From positions 204,242,929-204,306,928 of the forward strand of contig OZ024740.1 of the NCBI GenBank assembly GCA_964016885.1: 64,000 nt of DNA, in the 5' to 3' direction. Shown here in pieces: positions 10,992 through 23,817 of the stretch (positions are counted from its first letter, which is position 1; each line of letters begins with the position of its first letter). This DNA comes from Eledone cirrhosa. Taxonomy: Eukaryota; Mollusca; Cephalopoda; Octopoda; Eledonidae. The notes below the pieces were generated by a model. The model saw nothing but the letters and a program-made list of their open reading frames with translations. It was not told the DNA's origin and did not search any database. Position numbers and translations under genes: made by a program.

Positions 10992-12236
10992 TTAGCTGTA
11001 TACTTTATGGAAAGTTCTAAGGGATTTATGCAAGCAGAGCGAGAATAAATCCGTACGTCTATTTATTATGGAATTAAAATTAGATATAATGGTAAATTTC
11101 TCAGCTAGGCAGAGATTACATGTTCTGGATAGGGAAGAATTCCGGTAGGGAAAGGCGTTGCAAACCTCCCTCCAAGAGATGTTATAGTTAATATTTTTGG
11201 CTTTTAAGGACCATATGAGTTCCGTGAGTGCCGTGTTAGTTCTTTTGAGTTGGTATTTAAAAGACGATTTGTGATTATAAAATCTTGCTTTAAAGGAAGT
11301 GGAAGTGGAACCAAAATAGGTAAAAAAATTAGTACCAGTTATAACCTTACATTCATACACTAAGTTTTTGTCAAGACATTGGTTATTAAGAGGACATTTA
11401 GATCTAACAGGGCAATTACAATTACGATTAGAGAAATTAACAGAGTTATTAACAAGTGACCTAGTATTATTTGTGGAAGGAATTGGATTGGAGAAGTTAT
11501 TTACGATAGGAACTATAGTTTCCTGGTTTAGATTGGTATTATGAACATTCAACGAAGTTACGTTTGACGTCGTATTTAAATTTACTGAATCTATCCTAGA
11601 ATTAATGTTGACGTCGGGTATACTACTGCTATTATTATGACGCTCAGTGTTGGAAGGATGTAATTTATTATTTAATATTTTATTATTGTGTTTAGAGATA
11701 ATGTTAGAGCTGTTGGAAGTGGTGGAATAAGAGAATTTGATTGTATGTTTGTTAAAGATTTTACTATAGATATGCGAGGGAGGGAAGCATTTATCTAAGG
11801 CCCTAAAGAATAGTTTAGGAATATTATTAGTGATAGATAAAGAAAAAGGAGCATTATACCAAATCATATTTTTGTATCTAGGTCTTTTATTTAATTTATT
11901 GGAATGATCATAATTAACTGTTTTACTATAAGTCCTTCGATGATTGGTTTCTTTACTGTATTTAATTTTATCAGGATAACCGGCTTTGGAAAGCGCATTA
12001 TTATAGTAATTGGCATTGGCGTCGAAGATAGCTTTATTAGAGGATAGATTTGAGGTTCTTTTTCCAATATTACTGACTATAGCATTTTTAACGTTAGTGG
12101 GTGGTTAGATTTAAAGTTAACATAATTTAGATTTTCATTGTTTTTATAGTAAGGGTAATATAGGCCAGTGTCAAGATTAAGGGATATAGCCAAGAAATTA
12201 GCTAGTTTGACGTTATTATCAAATTCAATTTTAAGG
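10992..12236 (-). pseudogene. Penelope-like polyprotein C-terminus: RT thumb and GIY-YIG endonuclease
   Basis: The upstream frame (to about 12090) reads NVKLANFLAISLNLDTGLYY and YVNFKSNHPLTLK, the RT thumb region typical of Penelope-like elements. A single-base loss in an A-run near 12087 shifts the frame. The next frame is open to the stop at 10992 and carries the Cys cluster CNCPVRSKCPLNNQC, the GIY-YIG-like segment TYFGSTSTSFKARFYNHKSS, then ELIWSLKAKNINYNISW and LCLAEKFTIIS. This endonuclease nicks target DNA during retrotransposition. The RT palm is absent (5' truncation at the 12237 breakpoint). Apart from the one frameshift this fragment is well preserved. Confidence 0.85.
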
Positions 12237-12863
12237 TTATGTTCTTCCCTATCCAGAACATGTAATCTCTGCCTAGCTGAGAAATTTACCATTATATCTA
12301 ATTTTAATTCCATAATAAATAGACGTACGGATTTATTCTCGCTCTGCTTGCATAAATCCCTTAGAACTTTCCATAAAGTATACAGCTAATATCTCAATAC
12401 ATATTTAGTCTAAAATCTTTTTCTCAAAGGCTTTTATATCTATTACAAATATACCCATCTTTCTACCTTATTTCACTATATTATATTATACAATTTATTC
12501 ATTCTATATCGTTAGAGGTCCACTATCTCTCTTCTTTTATCCTTTTCTTTTCTTCCCTTTTTTCTTTTTAATTTCTAATCTTTAATCTGTAACTTTTACT
12601 TCCCAATTACTTCTCAATTCATATTATTACTCACTACAGCATTTTCCCTTTTTCCATTTTTCCATTTGGCTATAGAAACTATATTTTTTAATACATAATA
12701 ATATTACCATTAGAAATTTTTGTAAACATATATACCTTTTGACGTTAGATATTTTTTCTTCCTTAAATTTTCTTTTTTCTTCTCTCCTTCCGCGCTCGTT
12801 TTAAACCTATTATTTACTTTTACATATTACAATACATAAAAACAAACTTATATCATGTTTCCC

Positions 12864-12934
12864 TATTTTATCTGATGAGAACGCAAATATCATCCCATGA
12901 TGATACTTGCTTTTGAAATGCGCATAATAAAATA
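12864..12934 (+). ncRNA. hammerhead ribozyme (type I), right arm of PLE
   Basis: Stem I TATTTTAT (12864-12871) pairs perfectly with ATAAAATA (12927-12934). Between them lie CTGATGA (12872-12878), stem II (11 of 12 pairs, loop CCAT), GAAA (12915-12918) and ATGCGCAT (12918-12925), in which the stem III strands form a palindrome with no loop. Cleavage is predicted after A12926. A palindromic stem III is expected to work best in a dimer. Confidence 0.9.
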
Positions 12935-12962
12935 CTTGGAACTCTTTTAACCATCTTTTGAT

Positions 12963-14802
<1,840 letters not shown>

Positions 14803-17800
14803 ATGTCGAACCTAAACAGTTCGAATAACGGTGAAATGGAGACTAGAATGTCATGTGACAGACTCTCACCCAACAGGTGCTCCCTGGCTCAGCAGCAGGG
14901 ACCTGGCTGTCAACCAAATACTGCTGGTGTCGGAGGAAGAAGAAGAAGGAAAGGGACCAGAACCAACTGGACGAAAGAATTGAATAGAACTGTTATGCAA
15001 TGTTACCTGAAGAGTAACCCCAAGGAGAAAGGCTATAGGAAACGGATGCATAACATCTGGAACGAGATTTGTCTATTTAAATTAGATGAACAAAAATTGG
15101 CCGGGCAGGCTCGGGTAATAAGAACTAATGGGTGGATAAGCGAGCTGGAACTGGAGGAACTGAGCAGAGAGATTAGCTTAGAGATGGAGAGTGGAGTATG
15201 CCAGGCAAACGAGCCAGTGGGAAATGAAGGTGAAGAGGTCTAGAGAACGGAGGAACCACCCGAAGCAGACAATGATCTGAATGCTGAGATAAATAATACC
15301 TGGAACAGAGATACGGCCACTGAGGAGATGAATGCTGACGGGCTAGGACAAGATTTGGTTGATATCCTAAACTTAGTGGTAGATGAATTGAACAATGATA
15401 GTGGGAGACCTATGAACCTAAGATTTGTAGACAGGAAAAAGTTAAAAGAAACAACAGCTAAGGTAAACAAAGTCATCCCATACCTTGAGGCGAGGAGCCT
15501 TCACCAGTGCAACAATATCCTCAAAGCAACAGCAAATACGGTGAGGAAACTACTTGGTATAAAAGCCAGAGGAAACAACAGACAAGAAAGAGCAGAGCCT
15601 TGGTGGAAGAAACGACTGAGTGGTCAAATCAGGGAAATGAGAAATGACATTGGAAAGCTTGAGTCCCTACTGAATGGGACACTAAAAAACATAGACACTA
15701 AAAATAGACTGGAAATAAAGTACAAAACTAGGAGGAAAAAGCTAAATATTATCATAAAGGAACTGAAGCAACGCATTGTAGCAAAGAGTGCAAAAATCAG
15801 GCGATACGAGAACAGAGTCAGTCAGTATAGACAGAACCGCATGTTCGACAACAACCAGAAGATGCTGTTTGGACAGCTTGGAGGGAAAGAAAGAGGCAAC
15901 GACTTTATCCCTGAGGCGGAACAAACTAAAACATTCTGGAGAGGAATATGGGAGCAGGATGTTAAACATAATGACCAGGCAGTGTGGATTGAGACAGTAC
16001 AGAAGGAGATTGGTGAACAGGCACACCAACAAATTGATTTGAGTATCACAGTTGAAACTCTTAAGGGACAGGCCAAAAAACTAACCAACTGGAAATCACC
16101 AGGCCCAGATGGTGTGCAGGGCTATTGGATTAAAAATATAACATCCCTCCACCCGAAACTGACAACCATGTTCAATGACTGCTTGATGCCAGGTGAGGTA
16201 CCAGAGTGGTTGACAAAAGGTACCACAGTTCTGATAATGAAAGACCGAATCAAGGGTAATGATGTTACCAACTATAGACCTATCACATATCTGTCCGTAA
16301 TGTGGAAACTGTTGACAAGCATTATGTCTGAGGAAATCTACCATCACCTCCACACAAACAACTTGTTACCGGACGAACAGAAAGGATGCCGAAAGAAGTC
16401 ACGTGGTACAAAGGACCAATTACTTATTGAGAAGATGGTAATGAGGAATTGCAAGAGGAAACACACTGGTCTTGCCATGGGATGGATAGACTACAAAAAG
16501 GCATTTGACATGGTGCCTCATTCTTGGATCACCAAAAGCCTGGAGATCTTCAAGGTGGCAGATAACATCAGACAGTTGTTGGGCAAAAGTATGAAGTCCT
16601 GGGAAACAGAGTTAACATCAACTGGAGAATCCTTGGGAAGCGTGAAGATCAAGAGAGGTATCTTCCTGGGAGATAGTCTGTCCCCTCTGTTGTTTGTCCT
16701 TGCCCTGATGCCCCTGACCAGTGTACTGCGAAAAGTGAGAGCAGGATACAGGTTGGGAAAGGGAGGGCTTACCATCAATCACCTCCTCTTCATGGACGAT
16801 CTTAAGTTCTTCGGGAAGAGTGAGAAGGAGTTGGATGTGCTTGTTGACACTGTCCGTATTTTCAGCAATGATATATGTATTCAATTTGGTATTAGTAAGT
16901 GTGGAGTCATTGTGATGAAGAAGGGTAAGTTGAGCAGAAGTAACGGAATCCAGGTACCAACAGGTGAGATGATAAAGGAAATTGACTCTGAAGAAGGATA
17001 CAAGTATTTGGGCGTTCTGGAGGCTGATGACATCAAGAACAAAAAAATGAAGGAATTGATAAGAACTGAATACATTCGGAGAATAAGGAGCGTATTAAAT
17101 CACATCTGAACAGTAGGAATGCCATAAGTGCAGTAAATTCCCGAGCTGTGTCTATTATTAGGTACAGTGCGGGAATTCTGAGATGGAATTTTGCTGAACA
17201 AAAAGAAATGGATAGGAAGACTAGGAAGCTATTGACTATCTACAACATGTTCCACAAGAGGAGTGATGTCGATAGACTCTACTTAAGGAGATCTGAAGGT
17301 GAAAGAGGTCTTATCAGCATAGAGGACTGTGTTCAGATGGAGAAAAACAACCTACACAAATACGTGACTGGTAGTAAGGAGCCAATACTCAGAACTGTAC
17401 TGAAGGAGGGGACAATAGGCCAGGGGATGTCCAAGGAGGAAATAACATCAAGGATAAAGAGCAGCCTTCAGGAAAAATCCCTTCATAGTACCTTCTTTGA
17501 GAAAACTAAATTTAGAGATCCACAGACATGGAACTGGTTGAAAAGAGGAGACCTTAAAAAGGCTACAGAAGGAATGTTAATGGCTGCGCAGGAGCAGGCC
17601 CTCAAAACGAAATGGTTGAAACACCATATTTACAAGGAGGAGGCTAGCCCACTGTGCAGGATCTGTGGAGAGAGAGAGGAGACTGTGGCTCACATTGTAT
17701 CCGAGTGTAAACACCTAGCCCAGACTCACTATAAGGGCTGGAGACATGATGTGATGGGCAGGGTGATCCACTGGCACCTATGCAAAGTAAACAATTTACC

Positions 17801-18227
17801 ACATTCTGAGAAATGGTATGAGCATAAGCCAGAGGCTGTGATAGAAAACGATCAGGTGAAGGTGCTGTGGGATTTTAGGATACAGACGGACAAGAAACTG
17901 GAACACAATAGACCTGACCTGGTGGTTGTGGACAAAGAAAAAAGATCGTGCCTGATTGTGGATGTGGCCTGCCCATTCGACACGAGAGTGCAAGAGAAGG
18001 AGAAGGAGAAAATTAACCGATACCAGGACTTAAAGTGGGAGGTAAAGAGGATTTGGAACGGCCATGAAGTCAAAGTGATCCCGATTGTCATAGACGCACT
18101 AGGGACTATCTCAAAAAGTTTCCAGGGATGGTTAAAGAAAATTGGCCCCTTCACGCTTTTTGGAACGCTTCAAAAGGCATGCTTGCTTGGAACAGCAAGA
18201 ACCCTCCGATACGTCCTGAATATCTGA
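14803..18227 (+). pseudogene. RLE-type non-LTR retrotransposon polyprotein, nearly intact
   Basis: One long frame of about 1,140 codons is interrupted only by TAG at 15241-15243 and one frameshift near 17095. Domain order: a basic, Myb-like N-terminal region (GGRRRRKGTRTNWTKELNRT), a lysine-rich coiled region, RT with WKSPGPDGVQGYWI, NYRPITYLSVMWKLLT, GWIDYKKAFDMVPHSW, GIFLGDSLSPLLFVLAL and catalytic HLLFMDDLKF, then the zinc knuckle CRICGEREETVAHIVSEC (17650-17710) and a restriction-like endonuclease with RPDLVVVDKEKRSCLIVD. There is no AP-endonuclease. RT plus CCHC plus RLE is the R2/R4/NeSL-type layout; the exact clade is not settled here. The YxDD box is FMDD. ATG at 14803 is the first in frame. 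The tail runs into an AAT repeat at 18304. Confidence 0.85.
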
Positions 18228-18335
18228 GGCTGCAGGTAGTGGCTTGATATTCATTCCAACGGACTTTCCAGTTAACTAACATCAATGACTGAGACTCAAA
18301 GAACAATAATAATAATAATAATGATAATAATAATA
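18228..18335 (+). mobile_element. LINE 3' UTR and (AAT)n tail
   Basis: About 75 bp of untranslated sequence after the stop codon lead to AATAATAATAAT (18304-18337), the probable 3' terminus of the RLE element. Confidence 0.65.
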
Positions 18336-18337
18336 AT

Positions 18338-18545
18338 GGTTTCTTATATAGGCACAAGGCCAGCAATTTTGGGGGAGGGGAAAGTCGATTAAATCGGCTC
18401 CAGTACGTGACTGGTACTTTATTTTATCGACCTCGTAAGGATGAAAGGCAAAGTTAACCTCGGCGGGATTTGAACTCAGAATGGAAAGGGCCGTAACTTT
18501 ATGCGTCAAAGCATGGCGTCCGACCCTCTACCGATACTTCCAATC
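18338..18545 (-). mobile_element. SINE family 1, full-length
   Basis: It is inverted: tail TATATAAGAAACC-(ATT)n at 18330-18350, 'ggcacaaggccagcaatttt', 'tttattttatcgacctcgta', B box (GAGTTCAAATCCCGCC inverted at 18462-18478) and A-box end near 18540. It abuts the tail of the RLE LINE. Confidence 0.88.
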
Positions 18546-18893
18546 CAATAATAATAACTATGGACGAGGTGATAAATTTTCATTAATTTTGTTCAGGTGT
18601 AACGCACGTTTCGCGATTGATCATCTCAAGGTTCGATCTCTATCGATCAGGTCCGACTCTGGAATGAAAAGCTCATCAGACCTCTGTTATCTTAATAATA
18701 TTACATTCTCGTTAGTACATACTGGAGACTATGTATCGAGTGCCCACTTTAGTGAACCAACAATAACCTGACGTTATAATCCCTAAACTATGTCTATGTA
18801 TATATATATATATAATCTACCAAATCATAATATTATAAAATTAAATCAAATTGTTTAGAACTACAAGTGAAGTCATTCTTTTCCTATTTTTAA

Positions 18894-18895
<2 letters not shown>
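18546..18895. other. intron sequence, nothing recognised
   Basis: No repeat family or coding segment recognised. A TATATA tract is at 18798-18812. Confidence 0.4.

Positions 18896-18897
<2 letters not shown>

Positions 18898-18964
<67 letters not shown>
18898..18964. repeat. (AT)n microsatellite
   Basis: About 64 bp of AT dinucleotides directly before the first copy of the 147-bp direct repeat. Confidence 0.95.
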
Positions 18965-18966
<2 letters not shown>

Positions 18967-19110
18967 AATTTTAGTACAGCATTAACGAAGCTTTAGGCTG
19001 CGGCTAAGCTAACGAATACAAATTCGGTATGTTGCTTTAGCACTCGATAGAGAATAATACCCCAGAGTAATAACAATACGTTTAGACAGCTTTGCAAATC
19101 AAATATAGCG
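18964..19110 (+). repeat. direct repeat, copy 1 (about 147 bp)
   Basis: It starts 'tacaaattttagtacagcat' and ends 'aaatcaaatatagcgat'. A copy with few differences lies at 19614-19763 in the same orientation. Both copies border AT tracts. The unit between them is about 650 bp and has no recognised coding sequence. Confidence 0.85.
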
Positions 19111-19613
19111 ATCGGCAGTCCAGCCGCATTGCCATAGCAACGAAAATGGTTGGACTCAGGAAAAGATTTTAGACTGACCTGGACCATCGCGCGGAGACCG
19201 AATGCAATATATAATGCATATCGTATAGCATACGATATACATCACATACAACATACAACATCCACGTTAGGTTTCTGTAAATCCGAGATCGACTAATTCC
19301 GCTTGCAGGGGTCTACAAGTTAATGGCCTTTGACGACAGAACAAAGGATTTACTTCTTCAACAAGTCTTGTGTTCTTTAGCCTCAGCGGGTGTGTTCTAG
19401 CAGTAAATTTCGCTATAGACACGTGGTTTTCTCCAAGGGAGGTAACCCACGTTTTGGCGGTGAATTCGAAATTTGTGACAAAGGAATGAAATTCCTTTAG
19501 ACTAACCGAATTAAGCACTCAACCAGAAGTTATCAAACAAACATAAACAATTAATCAATCAATAGAATTGTCTAATTAAATTAATCAGTTAATCGTTAAT
19601 TCTAGGAGTTAAA
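19111..19613. other. unit between the 147-bp direct repeats
   Basis: No protein motif is seen. A palindrome 'atcgtatagcatacgat' lies near 19218-19236. Confidence 0.45.
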
Positions 19614-19763
19614 ATACAAATTTTAGTACAGCATTAACGAAGCTTTAGGCTGCGGCTAAGCTAACGAATGCAAATTCGGAATGTAGCTTTAGCACTCGAT
19701 AGAGAATAATACCCCAGTGTAATAACAATATGTTTAGACAGCTTTTCAAATCAAATATAGCGA
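19614..19763 (+). repeat. direct repeat, copy 2
   Basis: It matches 18964-19110 with about a dozen substitutions and ends in 'agcgatatatatata'. Confidence 0.85.
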
Positions 19764-19779
19764 TATATATATATATATA

Positions 19780-19978
19780 TGAAAAAGTATGACCCCGACG
19801 GCAGAGCTCAAGCCGTTTCGACGGCTATTTCTGGACTGAAATACCAGTCCAGAAATAGCAGTCCAGAATGAGCTCTGCCTTCGAGGTCATACTTTTTCCT
19901 ATTTCCCACTCTACTACCCTAAGTATTGAGTACTCTGGTGCGTTATGGTCCATCTGGTTCCTTACCACAATTCCTTTG

Positions 19979-19980
<2 letters not shown>
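19780..19980. repeat. fold-back repeat of the 37195-37440 family
   Basis: Arms 'aaaaagtatgaccccgacgg' (19782) and 'cgaggtcatactttttc' (19882-19898) are inverted. The centre carries 'agccgtttcgacggct' and repeated 'ccagtccagaaatag'. The right flank 'agtattgagtactctggtgc' (19922) recurs at 37429 and, inverted, near 37225. Confidence 0.75.
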
Positions 19981-20014
<34 letters not shown>

Positions 20015-20129
20015 ATTAGAATTGGTGCTCTGAAATAGCGATATATATATGAATGTATATATAGTGTATTTTGCAATACACTGTATGCTTAATTAATATA
20101 TATATAAACTTTTTAATAACAACTACGCA

Positions 20130-21115
20130 GGTGGGCTGAAAAGTTTATAAGCTGACTATAAAGGAGTGATGCTAGAGCTGTGAAATATTGCATACATTAA
20201 TTTCAACTCTTCTTATTAATTTCAACTCTTCTTATTAATAACTGTATTGTTTTTTCAGGTAAACTGACATATGACTGTTCAAAGAAGACTTCAAAAGTAA
20301 TTAGCAGTGACAAAATTTGGCATCGTGGTGTTATCAAATACCTGCAGGAAAAGAGTTTAGCCCCTAAGGACATTCATGCTGACATGGTTGCTACATAAGG
20401 GGATGATTCTCCAGCTTTATCAACAGTGCAAAAGTTGGCAGGTGAATTTAGAAGGGGAAGGGAGAGTCATGAAGATGACCGAAGGTCTGGATGTCCTGCA
20501 ATTGCCACACCGAGGAAAACATTGATCGTGTTCACCACATGGTGATGGATGACAGCCGATTGATTATAAATCAAATAGTTAATGCTATTAGCATATCCTC
20601 TGAGAGACTTGAGAATATTCTGCACAATGAACTTGGCATGATGAAGTTTTCTCATTGGAGGGTACCACGTATCTGACACCTGTTCAAAAGTGCACCAGGC
20701 TGATCACATCATGGGAAAATCTGATATTGTTTGAGTCAGATCCAACTGGTTTCCTTGAACATTTCTTAACCCGGGATGCGTGTTGAGCCAGAGACAAAGA
20801 GACAATCCATGCAGTAGAAACACCCCCTCCTCACCTGCTCCAAAGAAGGCCAAGGTCGTGTCGGCTGCAGGGTAGGTGATGGTCTCAGTTTTGGGGGATG
20901 TAAAAGGAATTGTGTTTATTGACTATCTTCAAAAGGGCCACACCATCAATGCAGAGTGCTATGCCAACTTGCTGAGGCAGTTACAAAAGGCTATCAATAC
21001 CAAACGCCCAGGAAAACTGACAAAAGTGATCCTATTTCATCAGGACAATGCTCCAGCACACCTTTATGTCATAAGCTGCCGAGGTTGCCACGAATATTAT
21101 ATATGACAGACGAGC
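20130..21115 (+). pseudogene. mariner-family transposase relic
   Basis: Broken frames keep the order of a mariner transposase. The N-terminal HTH region reads IKYLQEKSLAPKDIHADMVA, stops at 20396, and continues TVQKLAGEFRRGRESHEDDR. A linker and second HTH region (20530-20678) read MVMDDSRLIINQIVNAISIS. The catalytic part (20876-21070) has GIVFIDYLQKGHTINAECYA and FHQDNAPAH, which includes the second catalytic aspartate. 'ggtgggctgaaaagttt' at 20131 resembles a mariner terminal repeat. At least three stops or frameshifts inactivate it. Confidence 0.8.
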
Positions 21116-21710
21116 TGACTCTCCGACAAATAATGGCAGTTCATAGGCAGCAAATCAGAACCCCGTATACTAGAAAGATCCCTCTAAGCAAACATATAGA
21201 AGATATTTTCCTATTGTACCAATGTAGTTATGAAATCACAGAATAAGGTTGAAATAATAAAGATAAAATGTTCATCAGAAAATTAAAACAAGTTTGAACT
21301 CACTTGCAACATAAGTTTTTTCAACACTAAAAGAAGGTAGAGTCACGCCCCTTGTCACAGATTTGAAAACAAATTTACACACAAGCGACAACAAAAAAAT
21401 CAGTTGTATCCTTTACTTTAGCAAGGACAGAAACGACCCAAACCATGTAATCTAAAATCAGCATGCAGGAGTTTTAACGAAAAAACAATTTAACTCAATA
21501 ATAAATGTTTTGAAGATCCAAAACGGAGAAAGCAAGCTTTGCTAACATCAAATTTTTGTACACGCTATAAAGATCATTTATATATATATACCAGGTGCTC
21601 TTTTTGAACCCTTTTTTTATTTATCATGTTCCTTATATATGTGTGGTGGTGGTAGGGGGGGGGGTGATTAAGTTGAATAAATTACTGAAGTATTTTTTTA
21701 TTGTATTTTT
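21116..21710. other. intron sequence, nothing recognised
   Basis: AT-rich with a short (TA)n and a poly-G run near 21655. No family was recognised. It ends at the acceptor of SRCR exon 3. Confidence 0.45.
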
Positions 21711-21720
21711 TTCTTTCTAG

Positions 21721-21868
21721 ATAGATATATAATTGACCAAATCAAGGTTTTATTAGTGGAAGGTACAAAAGGAACAGTAAATATTATTACAAATGGCACT
21801 AAAGCGATATTAACTCAAATCATATCTAACCGTATAGCAGAAGCACTCTGTAGGTCAAATGGTTTTAG
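21721..21868 (+). CDS. SRCR exon 3: domain 2, first half (divergent)
   Basis: A 148-nt exon, acceptor TTTCTTTCTAG, donor GTAAGT, phase 1 in and 2 out. It encodes VLLVEGTKGTVNIITNGTKA followed by IAEALCRSNGFR. The layout fits an SRCR N-half (VEV strand, then LCR-x-x-GF), but the first cysteine and the usual WGTVC tryptophan are absent. Size, phase and position support it as an exon despite the divergence. Confidence 0.82.
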
Positions 21869-21889
21869 GTAAGTTATGACTTTTGAATC

Positions 21890-22310
21890 TGTTGGCGATG
21901 CTGGTGTTGGTGGTGCGGCGGGGGGTTGTGTTTCGTAGTGTGACCCCTCCTCCCTGGCCCCTTCACAGTGTGGTGGTGGCGGCGGCAGTGGTGGTGGTGG
22001 TGGTGGTGGTGGTGGTGGTGGTGGTGGTGGTGGTGGTGGCGGCGGCGGCGGCGGTTTTGGTGGTGGGGTTGTGTTTTGTAGTGTGAACGCTCCTCTCGGG
22101 CCCCTTTACAGTGTGGTGGTGGTGGTAGTGGTGGAGATGTAGGGATTGTTGTGGATCGTGGTGTGAACGCTCGTCTCTAGCCCCTTCGCAATGTGGTGGT
22201 GGCAATAGTTTCTTGGCCTCTTCATAGTGTGTGATGGTGGAGTATGGTTTGTTGTTGGTCGTGAAGTGAATGCTCCTTTCTTAGCCCCTTCACCGATTCC
22301 GAGAGAGAGG
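21890..22310. repeat. GTG-rich degenerate tandem repeat
   Basis: Segments of the type 'gtagtgtgaacgctcctc...gccccttcacagtgtggtgg' recur about four times with expanding (GTG)n and (GGC)n runs. It begins 20 bp after SRCR exon 3. Open frames here (poly-V on plus, poly-T/H on minus) are low complexity. Confidence 0.8.
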
Positions 22311-22439
22311 AGGTACAGGCAGACAGACAGAGAGAGGGACAGATAGACAGGGAGAGGGATTAACACTAGTATTTGGGTCGTACTTCATTTATCGATCTGG
22401 GAATTATGAAAAGCAAAATTGGAATTGAACACGAAGCCG

Positions 22440-22945
22440 GAATCATTCTATCTGATGCCCTAATGAATACCGCAGATCTTTCTATCTGATGCCCTAATGA
22501 ATACTGCAGATCATTCTATCTGATGTCCTAATGAATACCGCAGATCTTTCTATCTGATGTCCTAATGAATACTGCAGATCTTTCTATCTGATGTCCTAAT
22601 GAATACTGCAGATCATTCTATCTGATGTCCTAATGAATACTGCAGATCTTTCTATCTGATGTCCTAATGAATACTGCAGATCATTCTATCTGATGTCCTA
22701 ATGAATACCGCAGATCATTCTATCTGATGTCCTAATGAATACTGCAGATCTTTCTATCTGATGTCCTAATGAATACTGCAGATCTTTCTATCTGATGTCC
22801 TAATGAATACCGCAGATCATTCTATCTGATGTCCTAATGAATACCGCAGATCATTCTATCTGATGTCCTAATGAATACCGCAGATCTTTCTATCTGATGT
22901 CCTAATGAATACCGCAGATCTTTCTATCTGATGTCCTAATGAATT
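22440..22945. repeat. 34-bp minisatellite, about 15 copies
   Basis: The repeating unit is about 34 bp, built from 'gatctttctatctgatgtcc' and 'taatgaatactgca'. Two alternating variants (ctt/cat and actgc/accgc) mark subfamilies. Unit length is not a multiple of three, so it is not coding. Confidence 0.95.
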
Positions 22946-23800
22946 CGCTGTTTTTGTCTTTGTTGCGATGCTTATATTTTTGCGGTAGCTTATCTTTAAT
23001 AAGAATAGATTGTTGTTTTATTTCATTTGCAATGCTGTTCTATTTCAAAATGTTGAATCTTATTATTGTTTGTTATAAATCTCCGTATATAGATAGGAGC
23101 TTCTCAGAGAGGTCCATATAGACCCCTAAGGGTGAATAAAAGCTTAGTGGTCTACATGGGGAGAATTTATTTGTTTAGATTTATTAATTCCTTTATAACG
23201 GGAGAAAAGCTCACTGGATCATGTAGACTAGCTGTCGTATACTATCGTATACTATTAATGTCGTTCAAAGATTCAGATTTTTTCGGCGTCGTTAACGATG
23301 CATATAACCATATTTTCATATTATCGTGAATGATAGCCGCTGGGTTTAACGATATGCATTATTTACTAAGCAGAGAATCACTTTGAACATAGAACGTGGT
23401 GATTTGCGACTCAAACTTATAATCGTACAATCTAATATTTGTGATGTTCGTGCCCACAATACCTATCCCTCCCATAAAAAAATAATCCAAGCATTAACGC
23501 TACGTTTACATTAATAATTTACTGACTCTTTTCTCATCTAAGTTGTATTAAATGTTTGTAAATTAGATATGTTATATAATATTATATTCGATTAATTTCT
23601 TTGGAGATGAACAAAAATTGGAGATGTTGCGGCAGTGACATCCTTAAGAACAGACAGATACACTAGTTCTGACCTGACTCTCACTTTTGGCACCGAGACC
23701 TTTCTCGGCCAAACCCCAGTAGCTACTTTTTACTAGCCTGCTACATTTAATGAGGTAGAATGAAGAAGGAGCAATGAGAAGACGAAGCAAAACAATCCCG
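22946..23800. other. intron sequence, nothing recognised
   Basis: Low-coding AT-rich sequence without a recognised repeat or conserved frame. Confidence 0.4.
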
Positions 23801-23817
23801 GCCCAACAACATCAATG

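Larger units (their letters stand above)
9829..12962. mobile_element. Penelope-like element, inverted partial dimer
   Basis: Two inverted arms meet near 12237. The left arm (9829-12236) read on the minus strand holds the end of the reverse-transcriptase thumb, the GIY-YIG endonuclease, an AT-rich 3' region and a hammerhead ribozyme. The right arm (12237-12962) read on the plus strand repeats the last 50 codons of the ORF, the same 3' region and a second ribozyme. The arms match closely over 10990-11147 versus 12237-12390 and 10528-10990 versus 12390-12846. Terminal or pseudo-LTR structures of this kind are known for Penelope-like elements. The left outer end (9829-9925) also occurs at 36677-36775. 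Confidence 0.85.

Noticed and set aside
22440..22945. CTGATGTCC units of the minisatellite as ribozyme cores
   Set aside because: The core reads CTGATGT, the invariant A is missing and there is no GAAA.
22440..22945. CRISPR array
   Set aside because: The units are contiguous with no spacers, and the genome is eukaryotic.
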